64,000 nt of DNA from CAIYUC01 sp963682005 (GCA_963682005.1 OY820914.1:4030001-4094000), one strand, 5' to 3'; numbered from the stretch's first letter, positions 34,491-44,092 are shown. Numbers and translations are program-made. Notes: a model not told the origin generated them from the letters alone.

Positions 34491-35441
34491 ATGGGCATTT
34501 TCAAATTCTTCTCCAAAGAAAAAAAGGAAAGTCTTGATCAGGGTTTGCAGAAGACGAAAAGCAATCTCTTTTTAAAGATTTCCAAGGTGGTCGTTGGAAA
34601 AACTACCGTGGACGATGAAGTATTGGACAACCTTGAGGAGATTCTTGTCACTTCGGACGTAGGTGTAGAAACAACATTGAAGATCATCGAACGCATCCAG
34701 AAAAGGGTAGCAAAAGATAAATACCTTGGAACCTCCGAACTGAATGCATTGCTGAAAGAAGAAATCGCCGGGTTGCTTCAGGAAAATAAGAATGCGGACG
34801 CCGTTGAATTCAGCACACCCCCCGGCATCAAGCCTTATGTAATCATGGTTGTTGGCGTGAACGGCGTCGGGAAGACGACAACGATCGGGAAACTGGCTTA
34901 CCAGTTCAAGAAAGCCGGAAAATCGGTGTTGATCGGTGCCGCGGATACCTTTAGGGCGGCTGCTGTTGACCAGATCAAGATATGGTCTGAACGTGTCGAT
35001 GTTCCTATCGTGATGCAGGCCATGGGTTCCGACCCGGCGTCCGTTGCATACGATACAGTGAAATCAGCATTATCACGAGATATTGAAGTTGTTATCATCG
35101 ATACAGCAGGGCGATTGCATAATAAGATCAACCTGATGAATGAACTTTCAAAGATCCGGAAGGTAGTGCAAAAGCTGATCCCCGATGCACCGCACGAAAT
35201 TCTCCTTGTCCTTGATGCCTCTACAGGACAGAATGCGATTGAACAGGCAAAACAGTTCACCGCTGCCACCGAAGTGAATGCCCTCGCCCTCACCAAACTC
35301 GACGGTACTGCAAAAGGCGGTGTCGTTATCGGGATTTCCGACCAGTTCAGGATCCCCGTTAAATACATTGGCATCGGTGAAAAAATGCAGGATTTGCAGG
35401 TTTTTAACCGCTTCGAATTTGTTGACAGCCTCTTCTCCTAA
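34491..35441 (+). CDS. ftsY: Signal recognition particle receptor FtsY
   Basis: The 316-residue GTPase is the SRP receptor at the inner membrane. It has a short N-terminal region without the acidic A domain, then the NG domain: G1 GVNGVGKTTTIGKL at about residues 123-136, the I-box DTFRAAAVDQ, G3 DTAGR, and G4 TKLDGTAKGG, ending with the family GEKMQDLQVFNRFEFVDSLF. rimO begins 12 bp downstream, probably in the same operon. Confidence 0.97.
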   Translation: MGIFKFFSKEKKESLDQGLQKTKSNLFLKISKVVVGKTTVDDEVLDNLEEILVTSDVGVETTLKIIERIQKRVAKDKYLGTSELNALLKEEIAGLLQENKNADAVEFSTPPGIKPYVIMVVGVNGVGKTTTIGKLAYQFKKAGKSVLIGAADTFRAAAVDQIKIWSERVDVPIVMQAMGSDPASVAYDTVKSALSRDIEVVIIDTAGRLHNKINLMNELSKIRKVVQKLIPDAPHEILLVLDASTGQNAIEQAKQFTAATEVNALALTKLDGTAKGGVVIGISDQFRIPVKYIGIGEKMQDLQVFNRFEFVDSLFS

Positions 35442-35452
35442 TATTCATCCGC

Positions 35453-36766
35453 TTGAAAACCAACCAATCTCCCGGTAAGATCGGAATAATTTCCTTGGGA
35501 TGTGCTAAAAACCTTGTGGATTCTGAAATTCTAATGGGCCAGATGCACCTGAATAATTTCAGAATTGTACATAACCCTGAAAAAATTTCTGGTATACGGA
35601 CCATGGTAATAAACACATGCGGGTTCATCAGGGATGCAAAACAAGAGTCAATCGATACGATTTTAGAATATGTTCAACTGAAAAAAGCTGGGAAGATCAA
35701 CCATCTCTTTGTGATGGGGTGTCTTTCGGAACGATATAAGGAACAACTCAGGAAGGAGATCCCTGAAGTTGACGAGTACTTTGGAGTAAATAACCTTGAA
35801 GAGATCATCGTCAGGGTAGGAGGAGAGTATAAAAGAAATCTTATCGGAGAGCGCAGGTTAACAACACCATCTCATTTTGCATACCTTAAAATTGCGGAGG
35901 GTTGCGACCGGCAGTGCTCATTTTGCGCCATTCCGCTGATACGCGGGAAACACAGATCCCGTCCACTTCAGGAAATTCTTACTGAAGCGAAGACTCTCGT
36001 TTCAAACGGGGTCAAAGAGCTCAACATCATTTCTCAGGACACCACCTATTACGGATTTGATTTTGACAAGCGGAAGCATTTACCTGAACTGTTGTCGGGC
36101 CTTGCTGAAATCCAGGGGCTGGATTGGATCCGGCTTCATTATACCTATCCCGATGGATTCCCTCTCAGTATCCTTGATGTAATGAAGCATTACCCGAACA
36201 TTTGTAAATATATCGACATTCCATTACAGCATATAAGCCCCCGGATCCTGCGATCTATGAGGCGGGGCGCAAGTGCAAAAGAAACGATAAGGCTGATCAG
36301 CAAAATCCGTGAAACCATTCCTGAAATCGCCCTGAGAACAAGCCTGATCGTAGGCTATCCCGGGGAAAGCAAACGAGAATTCGATGAACTGGCCCATTTT
36401 GTCTCAGAACAGAAATTCGACAGGCTTGGAGTGTTCACATACTCCCATGAAGAAGATACACATTCCTACAATCTGAAGGATAATATCAGGCCAATGATAA
36501 AAAATAAAAGAGCGGCCGAAATTATGAGTATCCAGGAAAGTATTTCCTTGGAAAAAAACCTTTCGAAAACGGGGACAATGATGAAAGTAATTGTTGACAG
36601 GGAGGAGAACGATTTTTATATAGGACGGACAGAGTTTGATTCACCGGAGGTGGATAATGAGGTCCTTATCAGGAAAACCTCGAAACTGAAAACAGGAAGC
36701 TTTTACAAGGTAAAGATCGTGGAGGCACTTAATTTTGACCTGGTTGGTGAAATTGTACTGAAATAA
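35453..36766 (+). CDS. rimO: Ribosomal protein S12 methylthiotransferase RimO
   Basis: The 437-residue radical SAM enzyme methylthiolates Asp on ribosomal protein S12. The N-terminal UPF0004 domain contains the three auxiliary-cluster cysteines (SLGCAKNLVDSE, NTCGFI, MGCLSER). The radical SAM motif CDRQCSFC is near residue 151 in CDRQCSFCAIPLIRGKHRSR. A TRAM-like domain closes the protein. DxE methylthiolation features separate RimO from MiaB by the RGKHRSRP and SLIVGYPGESK patterns. Start is 12 bp after ftsY. Confidence 0.95.
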   Translation: MKTNQSPGKIGIISLGCAKNLVDSEILMGQMHLNNFRIVHNPEKISGIRTMVINTCGFIRDAKQESIDTILEYVQLKKAGKINHLFVMGCLSERYKEQLRKEIPEVDEYFGVNNLEEIIVRVGGEYKRNLIGERRLTTPSHFAYLKIAEGCDRQCSFCAIPLIRGKHRSRPLQEILTEAKTLVSNGVKELNIISQDTTYYGFDFDKRKHLPELLSGLAEIQGLDWIRLHYTYPDGFPLSILDVMKHYPNICKYIDIPLQHISPRILRSMRRGASAKETIRLISKIRETIPEIALRTSLIVGYPGESKREFDELAHFVSEQKFDRLGVFTYSHEEDTHSYNLKDNIRPMIKNKRAAEIMSIQESISLEKNLSKTGTMMKVIVDREENDFYIGRTEFDSPEVDNEVLIRKTSKLKTGSFYKVKIVEALNFDLVGEIVLK

Positions 36767-36786
36767 TTTACTTGAGTAATATTTTA

Positions 36787-36794
36787 TATTTTTG
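36787..36794 (+). promoter_or_regulatory. Possible -7 element upstream of the YwqK-like gene
   Basis: TATTTTTG fits the TAnnTTTG -7 consensus, 15 bp before the ATG at 36809. No well-spaced -33 box is evident. Confidence 0.35.
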
Positions 36795-36808
36795 CTAAAA
36801 CAAATAAA

Positions 36809-37588
36809 ATGCATATGAAGACAAAAGTTCTGATTTTAGCACTTACGCTATTATTGCCAGCCATTCTGTTCTCACAAAATTTTACAGATGCAAAAAAAGC
36901 CGACACAATTAATAAAACAGACTCGAAAAGCCAGAAAATTGGCTATTGGGAGGAACGGATAGGCGACCAGATAAGTAAAGGGGTTTATATCAACAATAAA
37001 AAAACCGGGAACTGGATAACATGTCTTCAGTCGGGGTTGATCATCAAACTTGAATATTATGAAAATAACCTGAAAAATGGCATTGCACTTACGCTTGATA
37101 AAAAAGGCCACCTTCTGAAACAGGAGTTTTACAGGAACGATCTGCTGAACGGGATGTGCATCAGCTATAGTCAATACAGCGAAGTTCCCACATCAGAGAT
37201 CAGTTATTCACTTGGTGCAAAATCTGGGGTATCTAAGATCTATTACGATAATGGAAAGGTCCAGGAAGAAGCGACTTACAAGGATAATAATAAGGATGGA
37301 TTGGCCAAATGGTATAACAATGCAGGGAAACTGCTTGCTGAATACAATTATAAAAAAGGTCAGTTCGACGGTGTTCAGAAAACCTATTACGACAATGATT
37401 CTCTTCAGACCGTCATTTCATATACGAATAACGTGATGAACGGTGATAACAAAGAATTCTACAGGAACGGTAAAATGAAGGTATCGGGTGTTTACCTGAA
37501 CGGTCAGAAGGAAGGTGCCTGGATCGAATACGATGAAACGGGGAAAGCCATCAAAACGTCAAAGTACAAAAATGGTGTCGTTAAATAA
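36809..37588 (+). CDS. YwqK/MORN-repeat-like exported protein
   Basis: The 259-residue protein has a signal peptide (LILALTLLLPAILFSQ; alternative ATG 36815). The rest is a series of about nine repeats with the core G-Y/F-x-N-x-K-x-G-x-W/L (e.g. KGVYINNKKTGNWI, KDNNKDGLAKWYNNAGKLL, NGDNKEFYRNGKMK, NGQKEGAWIEYDETGK). These are MORN-like beta-hairpin repeats as in proteins annotated YwqK-family antitoxins. No toxin is next to it, so an antitoxin role is unlikely; function unknown. Confidence 0.82.
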   Translation: MHMKTKVLILALTLLLPAILFSQNFTDAKKADTINKTDSKSQKIGYWEERIGDQISKGVYINNKKTGNWITCLQSGLIIKLEYYENNLKNGIALTLDKKGHLLKQEFYRNDLLNGMCISYSQYSEVPTSEISYSLGAKSGVSKIYYDNGKVQEEATYKDNNKDGLAKWYNNAGKLLAEYNYKKGQFDGVQKTYYDNDSLQTVISYTNNVMNGDNKEFYRNGKMKVSGVYLNGQKEGAWIEYDETGKAIKTSKYKNGVVK

Positions 37589-37611
37589 GCGTCAACGATA
37601 TCTTTTCCTAT

Positions 37612-38085
37612 ATGCGTAAACTTCGCAATCCTTTTGTTAAACTGGAAGGATACAATTGTTTTGGCTGTTCACCTGATAACCAATCCGGCCTTAGGTTGTC
37701 TTTTACTGAGGAAGGGGATGAACTGGTTTCCAGGTGGACACCTATTCCAGGCTTTCAAGGTTATATGAATGTTCTTCATGGCGGAATCCAGGCAACTCTG
37801 CTGGATGAAATTGCAAGTTGGGTCGTCTATGTAAAGTTGGGTGTAGCGGGTGTAACATCAACGTTAAATGTTCGGTATCTGAAACCGGTATATGCTGATA
37901 AAGGCGAATTGACCATCAGGGCCCGTCTTAAAGGACAAAGAAGGAATCTTGCAGACATAGAAGCAAAACTCTTTGACTCGGACCAGATGCTCTGTGCTGA
38001 GGCTGTTGTAACCTACTTCACATATTCTTCAGCAAAATCCAGGTCAAGCCTGTATTATCCTTCCAGGGAAGATTTCTATCTGTAA
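37612..38085 (+). CDS. PaaI-like hotdog-fold thioesterase
   Basis: The 157-residue protein contains the 4HBT hotdog core: FQGYMNVLHGGIQATLLDEIASWVVYV (the HGG and catalytic-helix region), TLNVRYLKPVYADKGELT and a closing strand MLCAEAVVTYF. PaaI-type enzymes hydrolyse acyl-CoAs. The N-terminal NCFGCSPDNQSGLRLSF is typical of this subgroup. It starts 23 bp after the YwqK-like gene on the same strand. Confidence 0.9.
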   Translation: MRKLRNPFVKLEGYNCFGCSPDNQSGLRLSFTEEGDELVSRWTPIPGFQGYMNVLHGGIQATLLDEIASWVVYVKLGVAGVTSTLNVRYLKPVYADKGELTIRARLKGQRRNLADIEAKLFDSDQMLCAEAVVTYFTYSSAKSRSSLYYPSREDFYL

Positions 38086-38169
38086 CTTATTCCTGCGGGA
38101 GTTTTTGTGGATCATTCCTTATCAGGCCATCCGGAATTTGCCATTAATAAAAGGCTCTGATGTTGTGAA

Positions 38170-38403
38170 TTAATTGGCTATTCCATTCTTAATAACATAA
38201 TCCTTCCGGATGGATCTGCTCTTGAATGAATATTTCTGGTTATAGCCGTTTCTGTTTTTCTTGGCGTTGTATTTCTTATGGTAGCTGCCAGTATTGCAGG
38301 TCGACTTTCTCGAACTCTTGCATGAAGGGAGTATGTAAACAGGAATTAGGATTAAGACCAGGAAATACAGGATGATCTTTAAACGACTCATGTAATTTTC
38401 CAT
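38170..38403 (-). CDS. Small basic lipoprotein, unknown
   Basis: The 77-residue protein has a lipobox ILPSC after a hydrophobic segment (IILYFLVLILIPVYILPSC) and a Lys/Arg/Tyr-rich tail. The start may be the second Met (MSRLK). No family recognised. It is divergent from the downstream beta-propeller gene. Confidence 0.6.
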   Translation of the reverse strand: MENYMSRLKIILYFLVLILIPVYILPSCKSSRKSTCNTGSYHKKYNAKKNRNGYNQKYSFKSRSIRKDYVIKNGIAN

Positions 38404-38468
38404 TTAATGGATACTGTGAAACGGGATGTAAAATTATTAAATAAATTAAATGGCTTCCTTTTTTTTTA

Positions 38469-38476
38469 TATTTTTG
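38469..38476 (+). promoter_or_regulatory. -7 element before the outer-membrane locus
   Basis: TATTTTTG (TAnnTTTG) lies 60 bp before the ATG at 38536. A -33 TTTG at the usual spacing is not seen. No cobalamin-riboswitch box is present in this leader. Confidence 0.4.
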
Positions 38477-38535
38477 TATTAGAGATTTATACCTCATCAA
38501 AATCAATATTGAAATCAGTGAAAAATTATTACATC

Positions 38536-39849
38536 ATGAAAAAATTCAACCTTATTACCTTGATTTTTATTCTTATAATTACAGGATTATGCAAGGAGTC
38601 ATCTGCACAGAAGAATACTACTGTTAATCAGGTCATCGTTGTGAACAGCGGCAGATTTGAAACAGTCCCGCCATTTTTCGATTATGTTACCGTTCAGACC
38701 TATGATCCGGTCACGCATGCTGTAGTCATCTTTGATACAATTTATACCCAGTCAGCTCAGGATGTCCTTATTGTTGATCATTTTGCCTATGTAGCTGCTC
38801 AGGACAGCCTGATCAAATATGATATTGACACTCACCAAAGGCTTGCTGCTATTCAGGATTCTGGCATGTCGAAACTTGGCTTCTATAATGATATGCTTAT
38901 CGTAACCAAACAGGCTCCTATAGTTCGTTTCCGGCTTGAAGCGCTGAACTCTTCAAACCTGGCCCTCTTAGGTTCAGTTGAAAACATTTCAGGAGATTGC
39001 GGCGGAATGGTTGCAGATAAAGATTCAATCTATGTTGCAGTCAATGGAGGCTACCTGGGTACTGAGGGAAAAATTGCTGTAATTGACCCCGGTACGTGGA
39101 CTGTGACAAGGGAGATCAATCTGGGTGCGGCTGCCATTGGAATATGGAACCTCTATAGTTATAATGGATTTATTTATTCTGTGAACCGCACGCCATTCGG
39201 AGCTGGTAATGTCGGAAGTATTTCCAAATACAGCCTATACAATTATACATTCACCAATAAAGTATTGAATGTTGTGGTTGGTGATGGATATGGGATCAAT
39301 GGCGAACTCCTTTACCTTGGCCTCAATTATGGCATTGGGTCCTATAACCTCATGTCGGATGCGATCGCAGATACAATTGTTATAAATGATCCTGGTTCTG
39401 TAAATCATATCTATATCCTGAATGGCGCTCTCGATTATGTTAACAACTATTTATACATGAATATTGGCAACCGGACAACTTTTGGTATCGGGGTAGTTGG
39501 AAGTACAGCAGGAGATTCAATCACTTCCTTCAGTGAAGGACTTAGTGCGGATTGCATTGCCATTGATTTCAGGACCCCGGTCGGTATCAGTAAGGGTAAT
39601 TCCAATGAACAACAGGTTTCGGTATTCCCGAATCCGGTGAGGGATGTTCTGCATGTAAACCTCACAAAACTTGAAAATGAAGGAACCCTCCGGATATTTG
39701 ATGTTACCGGACGTTTATTGAAAAGTGTTTCAATCCCGAACAATGAAAACAATGTTAACATTGACTGTTCATCATATCTGGAAGGTGTGTATTTTGTCTC
39801 GGTGACTTCCGGTTCGGGTGTAAAAACATTAAAATTCATAAAGAAATAG
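38536..39849 (+). CDS. Secreted beta-propeller protein with T9SS sorting domain
   Basis: The start is placed at 38536 (MKKFNLITLIFILIITG), where a signal peptide begins; the longer frame from 38407 lacks one. The 437-residue protein is built of repeated YncE/DUF5074-like blade strands (VLIVDHFAYVAAQDSLIKYDID, DSIYVAVNGGYLGTEGKIAVID). The last 75 residues are a type IX secretion tail: VFPNPVRDVLHVNL, LRIFDVTGRLLKSV, LEGVYFVSVTS and a KFIKK end. It is the first of four plus-strand genes with a TonB receptor. A cofactor-capturing role as in BtuG is inferred. Confidence 0.8.
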   Translation: MKKFNLITLIFILIITGLCKESSAQKNTTVNQVIVVNSGRFETVPPFFDYVTVQTYDPVTHAVVIFDTIYTQSAQDVLIVDHFAYVAAQDSLIKYDIDTHQRLAAIQDSGMSKLGFYNDMLIVTKQAPIVRFRLEALNSSNLALLGSVENISGDCGGMVADKDSIYVAVNGGYLGTEGKIAVIDPGTWTVTREINLGAAAIGIWNLYSYNGFIYSVNRTPFGAGNVGSISKYSLYNYTFTNKVLNVVVGDGYGINGELLYLGLNYGIGSYNLMSDAIADTIVINDPGSVNHIYILNGALDYVNNYLYMNIGNRTTFGIGVVGSTAGDSITSFSEGLSADCIAIDFRTPVGISKGNSNEQQVSVFPNPVRDVLHVNLTKLENEGTLRIFDVTGRLLKSVSIPNNENNVNIDCSSYLEGVYFVSVTSGSGVKTLKFIKK

Positions 39850-39904
39850 GGAATTTCCCGGAATTCGCTTCCAGCCTTCGCTAATAATTTCTATACTTCA
39901 AATT

Positions 39905-40912
39905 ATGAAATCGCCTGTTTATATTATCCTTGTGACGGGTTTGTTTTTTCTTTCTTCAGGTTATAGTTCTTTTGCTCAGTATCCACCACCTGCAGGACAA
40001 ACCGGTACGACGGCAATGTTCAGAGACAGTGCTGCATTTATAAGTTGGGCCACTAACTGCATCGTAACACGTGGCTATGTTAACATCGCTGATACTAATT
40101 TTCTGTATAACGGTTCCAACAGGGCTACATACGGCGATGAGTACTATGGAGTAGGGAAAGCAAATGATTCGGTGGTAAGCCTTGGTGACGGCGGTATTGC
40201 CATCCTGACTTTCAGTCTCCCGATTGCAAATGGTCCTGGTAATGATTTTGCAGTGTTTGAAAATGGTATCAGTGATTCTTTTCTCGAATTGGGATTTGTC
40301 GAGGTAAGTTCCGATGGTATCACATATGTCCGGTTCCCTTCGTCTTCGCTTACACAAACCCAGCAGCAGATTGGAACATTTGGAGAAATTGATGCAACAA
40401 AGATTAATAACTTTGCGGGTAAATACCGCGCTGGTTTCGGCACTCCCTTCGACCTTCAGGATATTTCTGATAGCTCAGGTATTAACCTTAACCAAATAGG
40501 ATATGTCAGGATCATTGATGCGGTTGGTTGCATTCAAAGCCCTTATTCTACGCATGATTCACAAGGGAATATCGTCAATGATCCCTGGCCGACTCCTTTC
40601 TGGTCCTGTGGATTCGACCTTGACGCTGTTGGGGTGATTAACGCCGGTCAGGAATCAACTGGCGACAAGTTTGACAATCATAGCCTGGTAACTTATCCGA
40701 GCCCCGTCACAACTGTTCTTCATCTCGTATCAGGGAATACTCCCATGATCTCTTATTCGATCACCAATCTGCAAGGGCTATTGGTCCTCAGAGAAAACAT
40801 AGCCGGCACGAAGGCCTCGGTTGATCTTTCTGGATTTCCAGAAGGCTTTTATTTCATCTCAGTAACCTTTCGGGATGGAAATATAGTTTCGAAGAAGATC
40901 ATCAGGAAATAG
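39905..40912 (+). CDS. Secreted surface protein with T9SS sorting domain
   Basis: A 335-residue protein with signal peptide (YIILVTGLFFLSSGYSSFAQ). The body is beta-rich with GGIAILTFSLPIANGPGNDFAVFENG and FLELGFVEVSSDGITYVRFP, a layout common in Bacteroidetes 'cell surface' proteins found next to TonB receptors. The end is a T9SS tail (VTYPSPVTTVLHLVSG, SYSITNLQGLLVLRENI, FPEGFYFISVTFRDG, KKIIRK). The stop codon TAG is in frame with, and 15 bp before, the receptor start. Ligand-capture at the surface is plausible but unproven. Confidence 0.8.
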   Translation: MKSPVYIILVTGLFFLSSGYSSFAQYPPPAGQTGTTAMFRDSAAFISWATNCIVTRGYVNIADTNFLYNGSNRATYGDEYYGVGKANDSVVSLGDGGIAILTFSLPIANGPGNDFAVFENGISDSFLELGFVEVSSDGITYVRFPSSSLTQTQQQIGTFGEIDATKINNFAGKYRAGFGTPFDLQDISDSSGINLNQIGYVRIIDAVGCIQSPYSTHDSQGNIVNDPWPTPFWSCGFDLDAVGVINAGQESTGDKFDNHSLVTYPSPVTTVLHLVSGNTPMISYSITNLQGLLVLRENIAGTKASVDLSGFPEGFYFISVTFRDGNIVSKKIIRK

Positions 40913-40927
40913 CTGAATATTTCTTAT

Positions 40928-42877
40928 TTGATACGGTTGATAGCAAAAACAATTTATAAAGTTTTTATTGTTTGGATACTGCTGTTGGTTCTTCCGGTGA
41001 AACAAGTATTCGCCCAGGTACTGAAAGATACCCTTCATCTTAATGAAGTTGAAGTAAAATCCAGTTTCTCTGTGAAAAATCAGGGATTCAAGAAAGTCAG
41101 GATCGATTCCACATTGCTAATTCCACAGTTAAGCGCTGATCTATCAACGATTCTTACACGATACTCCACGATATTTATTAAATCCTATGGAGAGGGAAGC
41201 CTTGCAACACCATCTTTCCGTGGTACTTCATCCAATCATACAAATGTTGAATGGAATGGTGTAAACATCAACTCTCCAATGCTGGGAATGACTGACCTTT
41301 CACAAATACCAGTTTCCCAATTCGATGGAATTGAAATTCTATACGGTGCCGCAGGAATATCAAAAACGAGTGGGGCATTTGGAGGCGTTATCGATTTGGT
41401 TACATATCCAACGTGGAACGACAGGGTAAACCTAACGATTGCCCAGTCCATTGCATCTTTTAACACATTCACCACAACGGGAAATGTTGCTGCAGGTGGT
41501 AATAAGATCCAATCCATTACAAAGTTCAATTACAAATCATCAATAAATGATTTCGTCTATTATAATTATGCTGATTCAGTTAAAATTACCGAACATCAAA
41601 CAAATAGTTCCTATGATCTGGGGGGAATTACCGAAGAGTTGTTCTTTAAGTTAAACAGGAAGAACTTTCTTACAACAAAGCTTTGGTACAGTAAGGATCA
41701 CAAGAATATTCCGCCGATCACAACGAACAAGAATCCGAATCATATTGAGAACCTGTCGGATGAAGCATTAAGAAGTCTGGTAGAATGGAAATATCTTGAG
41801 AGAAATTATTCCCTGACCGTACGATCTGCAGTTGTCGATCAATTCATGCATTATATCAACGATAGCCTGAATTCAAAACATCAGACCTATTCACTTGTAA
41901 ACCGAGTCCGGTTCAACTACTCCGGGATCAGGAACCTGACTGTTAAACCAGGGATCGATATCAACTATGACTGGGTTTTCACGGATTCATATGATGCAGA
42001 TAAATCCAGAAGTACCAATGGTCTTTTCTGTGAAATTAATTATAACTTTTTGAGAAAAACTGACCTTTCTCTGGTTCTGCGTCAGGATATCATTGACGGT
42101 AAATTCCTTCCATTTGTCCCAGCGTTTGGAATAGATTATCGCCCCTTTGACAAAATCAGCCTTTCGTTCTCTGGCAATATATCGAAAAACTACCGGTATC
42201 CCTCCTTGAACGACCTATACTGGAGTACCTTTGGAAATCCAGATCTGAAGCCTGAAACTGATTATGCAGGAGAGCTGGGAATGACATATAAATTCACAAA
42301 CAGGAAGGGAAACTTTTCCTTTGAAACTGAAGTGTCAGGCTATTATTCCAGGATGATCGATCTGATCGTCTGGATGCCCGGCTCTGATGGTCGGTTTAAA
42401 CCAGTGAATCAACGTGAAGTTGCAGCAAGAGGAGCAGAGATCGGACTAAACTTATCATGGTCACTTTTTGGAGTTACCATGACTTTCGACAATAATTACA
42501 ATTATTGCAAATCCACATACGAAAAAGCCGTTCTCGAAAATGACAATTCATTGGGGAACCAGGTCATCTATGTTCCGATTAATCTTGCTAACTCAACGTT
42601 GTCAATCCTTTGGAAAGGATTTTCACTTTCAGGGAATTTTACTTTCGTCGGAAAACGTTTCCTTTGGCCTGACAACATTGAGTATATGCCTTCCTATGAA
42701 TTATTTAATCTATATCTTGGAAAAAGTTTTTCTATTAAAAATAATGTGCTATCTTTACAACTTCAAATAAATAACCTGCTCAACCTCGACTATCAGTCAA
42801 TTGCTTATCGCCCTATGCCAGGGAGAAACTTTGAGCTGACATTGAGGTACAACTTTAGGAGACCAATTCAGAAGTAG
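40928..42877 (+). CDS. TonB-dependent outer-membrane receptor (BtuB-like)
   Basis: The 649-residue protein starts at a TTG (40928); no ATG fits upstream of the signal peptide (VFIVWILLLVLPVKQVFAQ). The plug domain follows (LHLNEVEVKSS, ATPSFRGTSSNHTNVEWNGVNINSPMLGMTDLSQIP, IEILYGAAGISKTSGAFGGVIDLVT), then a 22-strand barrel ending in LTLRYNF. It lacks an N-terminal carboxypeptidase-like domain, so it is a simple BtuB/vitamin-B12- or siderophore-type receptor rather than SusC. Flanking beta-propeller proteins favour a cobamide-like ligand; no cobalamin riboswitch was found. Confidence 0.9.
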   Translation: MIRLIAKTIYKVFIVWILLLVLPVKQVFAQVLKDTLHLNEVEVKSSFSVKNQGFKKVRIDSTLLIPQLSADLSTILTRYSTIFIKSYGEGSLATPSFRGTSSNHTNVEWNGVNINSPMLGMTDLSQIPVSQFDGIEILYGAAGISKTSGAFGGVIDLVTYPTWNDRVNLTIAQSIASFNTFTTTGNVAAGGNKIQSITKFNYKSSINDFVYYNYADSVKITEHQTNSSYDLGGITEELFFKLNRKNFLTTKLWYSKDHKNIPPITTNKNPNHIENLSDEALRSLVEWKYLERNYSLTVRSAVVDQFMHYINDSLNSKHQTYSLVNRVRFNYSGIRNLTVKPGIDINYDWVFTDSYDADKSRSTNGLFCEINYNFLRKTDLSLVLRQDIIDGKFLPFVPAFGIDYRPFDKISLSFSGNISKNYRYPSLNDLYWSTFGNPDLKPETDYAGELGMTYKFTNRKGNFSFETEVSGYYSRMIDLIVWMPGSDGRFKPVNQREVAARGAEIGLNLSWSLFGVTMTFDNNYNYCKSTYEKAVLENDNSLGNQVIYVPINLANSTLSILWKGFSLSGNFTFVGKRFLWPDNIEYMPSYELFNLYLGKSFSIKNNVLSLQLQINNLLNLDYQSIAYRPMPGRNFELTLRYNFRRPIQK

Positions 42878-42901
42878 ATTTTTCAGGTTAAATTCATTGC
42901 T

Positions 42902-44035
42902 GTGATAATTATTCAGAATAAAACATATTTACGCCTCCCGTTCCAATTTCTGGTATTTTTCCTCCTGATCCTGATTCTTGTTTCTTGCTCAAAAGATCCG
43001 ATCAGACCAGTCGATCCCAATACACCTGTTACCCCTCCTGTTATCCCTGATACTGTGCATAATGGGATGTATGTGATCAATGAAGGAAACTTCAACCAGG
43101 GGAATGCTTCTGTAACTTTTATCGATTTTGATGATACCATCGTTGAGCAGGATTTGTTTGGCAGAGTCAATGACCGGCCTCTTGGCGACGTTGCTGAAGC
43201 AATGAAAGTATACAATATGAAAGGGTATATTGTTGTTAATAATTCAAATACCGTTGAGGTTGTATCCTTACCGGATTTCAAGTCGGTCAAATCGATCACT
43301 GGGTTCAATTCTCCAAGAAATATTGAATTTATCGACTCCAATAAAGCCTATGTTACAAACCTTCTTAAAGATATTTCTGTAGTGGATCTCAACACCATGA
43401 CCGTTACAAAATCGATCGCTACTCCAAACTGGACAGAAGGCATGATCAGGTATAAGAATTTTGTTTTTGTGACCTGTATCGGAAAATATTCTCAACCAAA
43501 CTCTGAACGGACTGCAAAATTATATGTGATCGATTCAAAGGAAGACAAGATCATTGATAGTATTTCCACAGGCAAAGAACCACTTGGTATCGTTATCGAC
43601 CTGAGGGAGAAGATCTGGCTTCTTTGTACAGGTGGCTATGATAATTTTGAAGCTCCTTCACTTATCAGGATTAATCCGGATGCACGGATTGTTGAAAAAG
43701 TATTTCATTTTCCGGATGCAAAAGATATTCCATCCAGATTATGCATTAACAAGGGAAGGGATACTTTATATTTTCTGAAAAGCGGGATTTTCCAAATGCC
43801 AATCTCTTCTTCCGCTATTCCTGGTGCTGCCCTGGTACCTTCAAACGGGCGTCTGTTCTATGGTCTTGACATTTGTCCGTTAAATGGGAACATTTTTGTT
43901 TCCGATGCTGTGGATTTTGTTCAATACGGTTTTGTATACAGGTTCAACCAGTTGACGGCTGCTCAAATAAACAAATATCCCGCAGGAAGGATTCCCGGAT
44001 ATTTTTGTTTCTCCAGTACCACCACAGGTAAATAG
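42902..44035 (+). CDS. YncE/BtuG-like beta-propeller lipoprotein
   Basis: The 377-residue protein starts with GTG (42902) and has a lipobox ILVSC followed by an Asp/Pro/Thr linker (PVDPNTPVTPPVIPD). The rest is a seven-bladed YncE-like propeller: NGMYVINEGNFNQGNASVTFID, VYNMKGYIVVNNSNTVEVVSL, KAYVTNLLKDISVVDLNTMTV. Such lipoproteins (DUF5074/BtuG type) bind vitamin B12 at the surface and sit on BtuB in Bacteroides. It is last in the four-gene locus, 24 bp after the receptor. Confidence 0.85.
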   Translation: MIIIQNKTYLRLPFQFLVFFLLILILVSCSKDPIRPVDPNTPVTPPVIPDTVHNGMYVINEGNFNQGNASVTFIDFDDTIVEQDLFGRVNDRPLGDVAEAMKVYNMKGYIVVNNSNTVEVVSLPDFKSVKSITGFNSPRNIEFIDSNKAYVTNLLKDISVVDLNTMTVTKSIATPNWTEGMIRYKNFVFVTCIGKYSQPNSERTAKLYVIDSKEDKIIDSISTGKEPLGIVIDLREKIWLLCTGGYDNFEAPSLIRINPDARIVEKVFHFPDAKDIPSRLCINKGRDTLYFLKSGIFQMPISSSAIPGAALVPSNGRLFYGLDICPLNGNIFVSDAVDFVQYGFVYRFNQLTAAQINKYPAGRIPGYFCFSSTTTGK

Positions 44036-44092
44036 CACAGGTACATAGAACAAAATATACCGGAAACAGACTTTTAACGACCGGTTAAAACT

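Noticed and set aside
36809..37588. YwqK-like protein as part of a toxin-antitoxin system
   Set aside because: No toxin gene neighbours it and it has an export signal; it is a MORN-like repeat protein.
38407..38535. Upstream extension of the beta-propeller protein
   Set aside because: The signal peptide starts at 38536 and a -7 element lies within this stretch.
38086..38535. Cobalamin riboswitch before the TonB locus
   Set aside because: No GCCACTG-type B12 box or matching helices were seen.
44072..44090. TTTTAAC/GTTAAAA hairpin as a strong terminator
   Set aside because: The stem is AT-rich and has no T-run on either side; left out as a feature.
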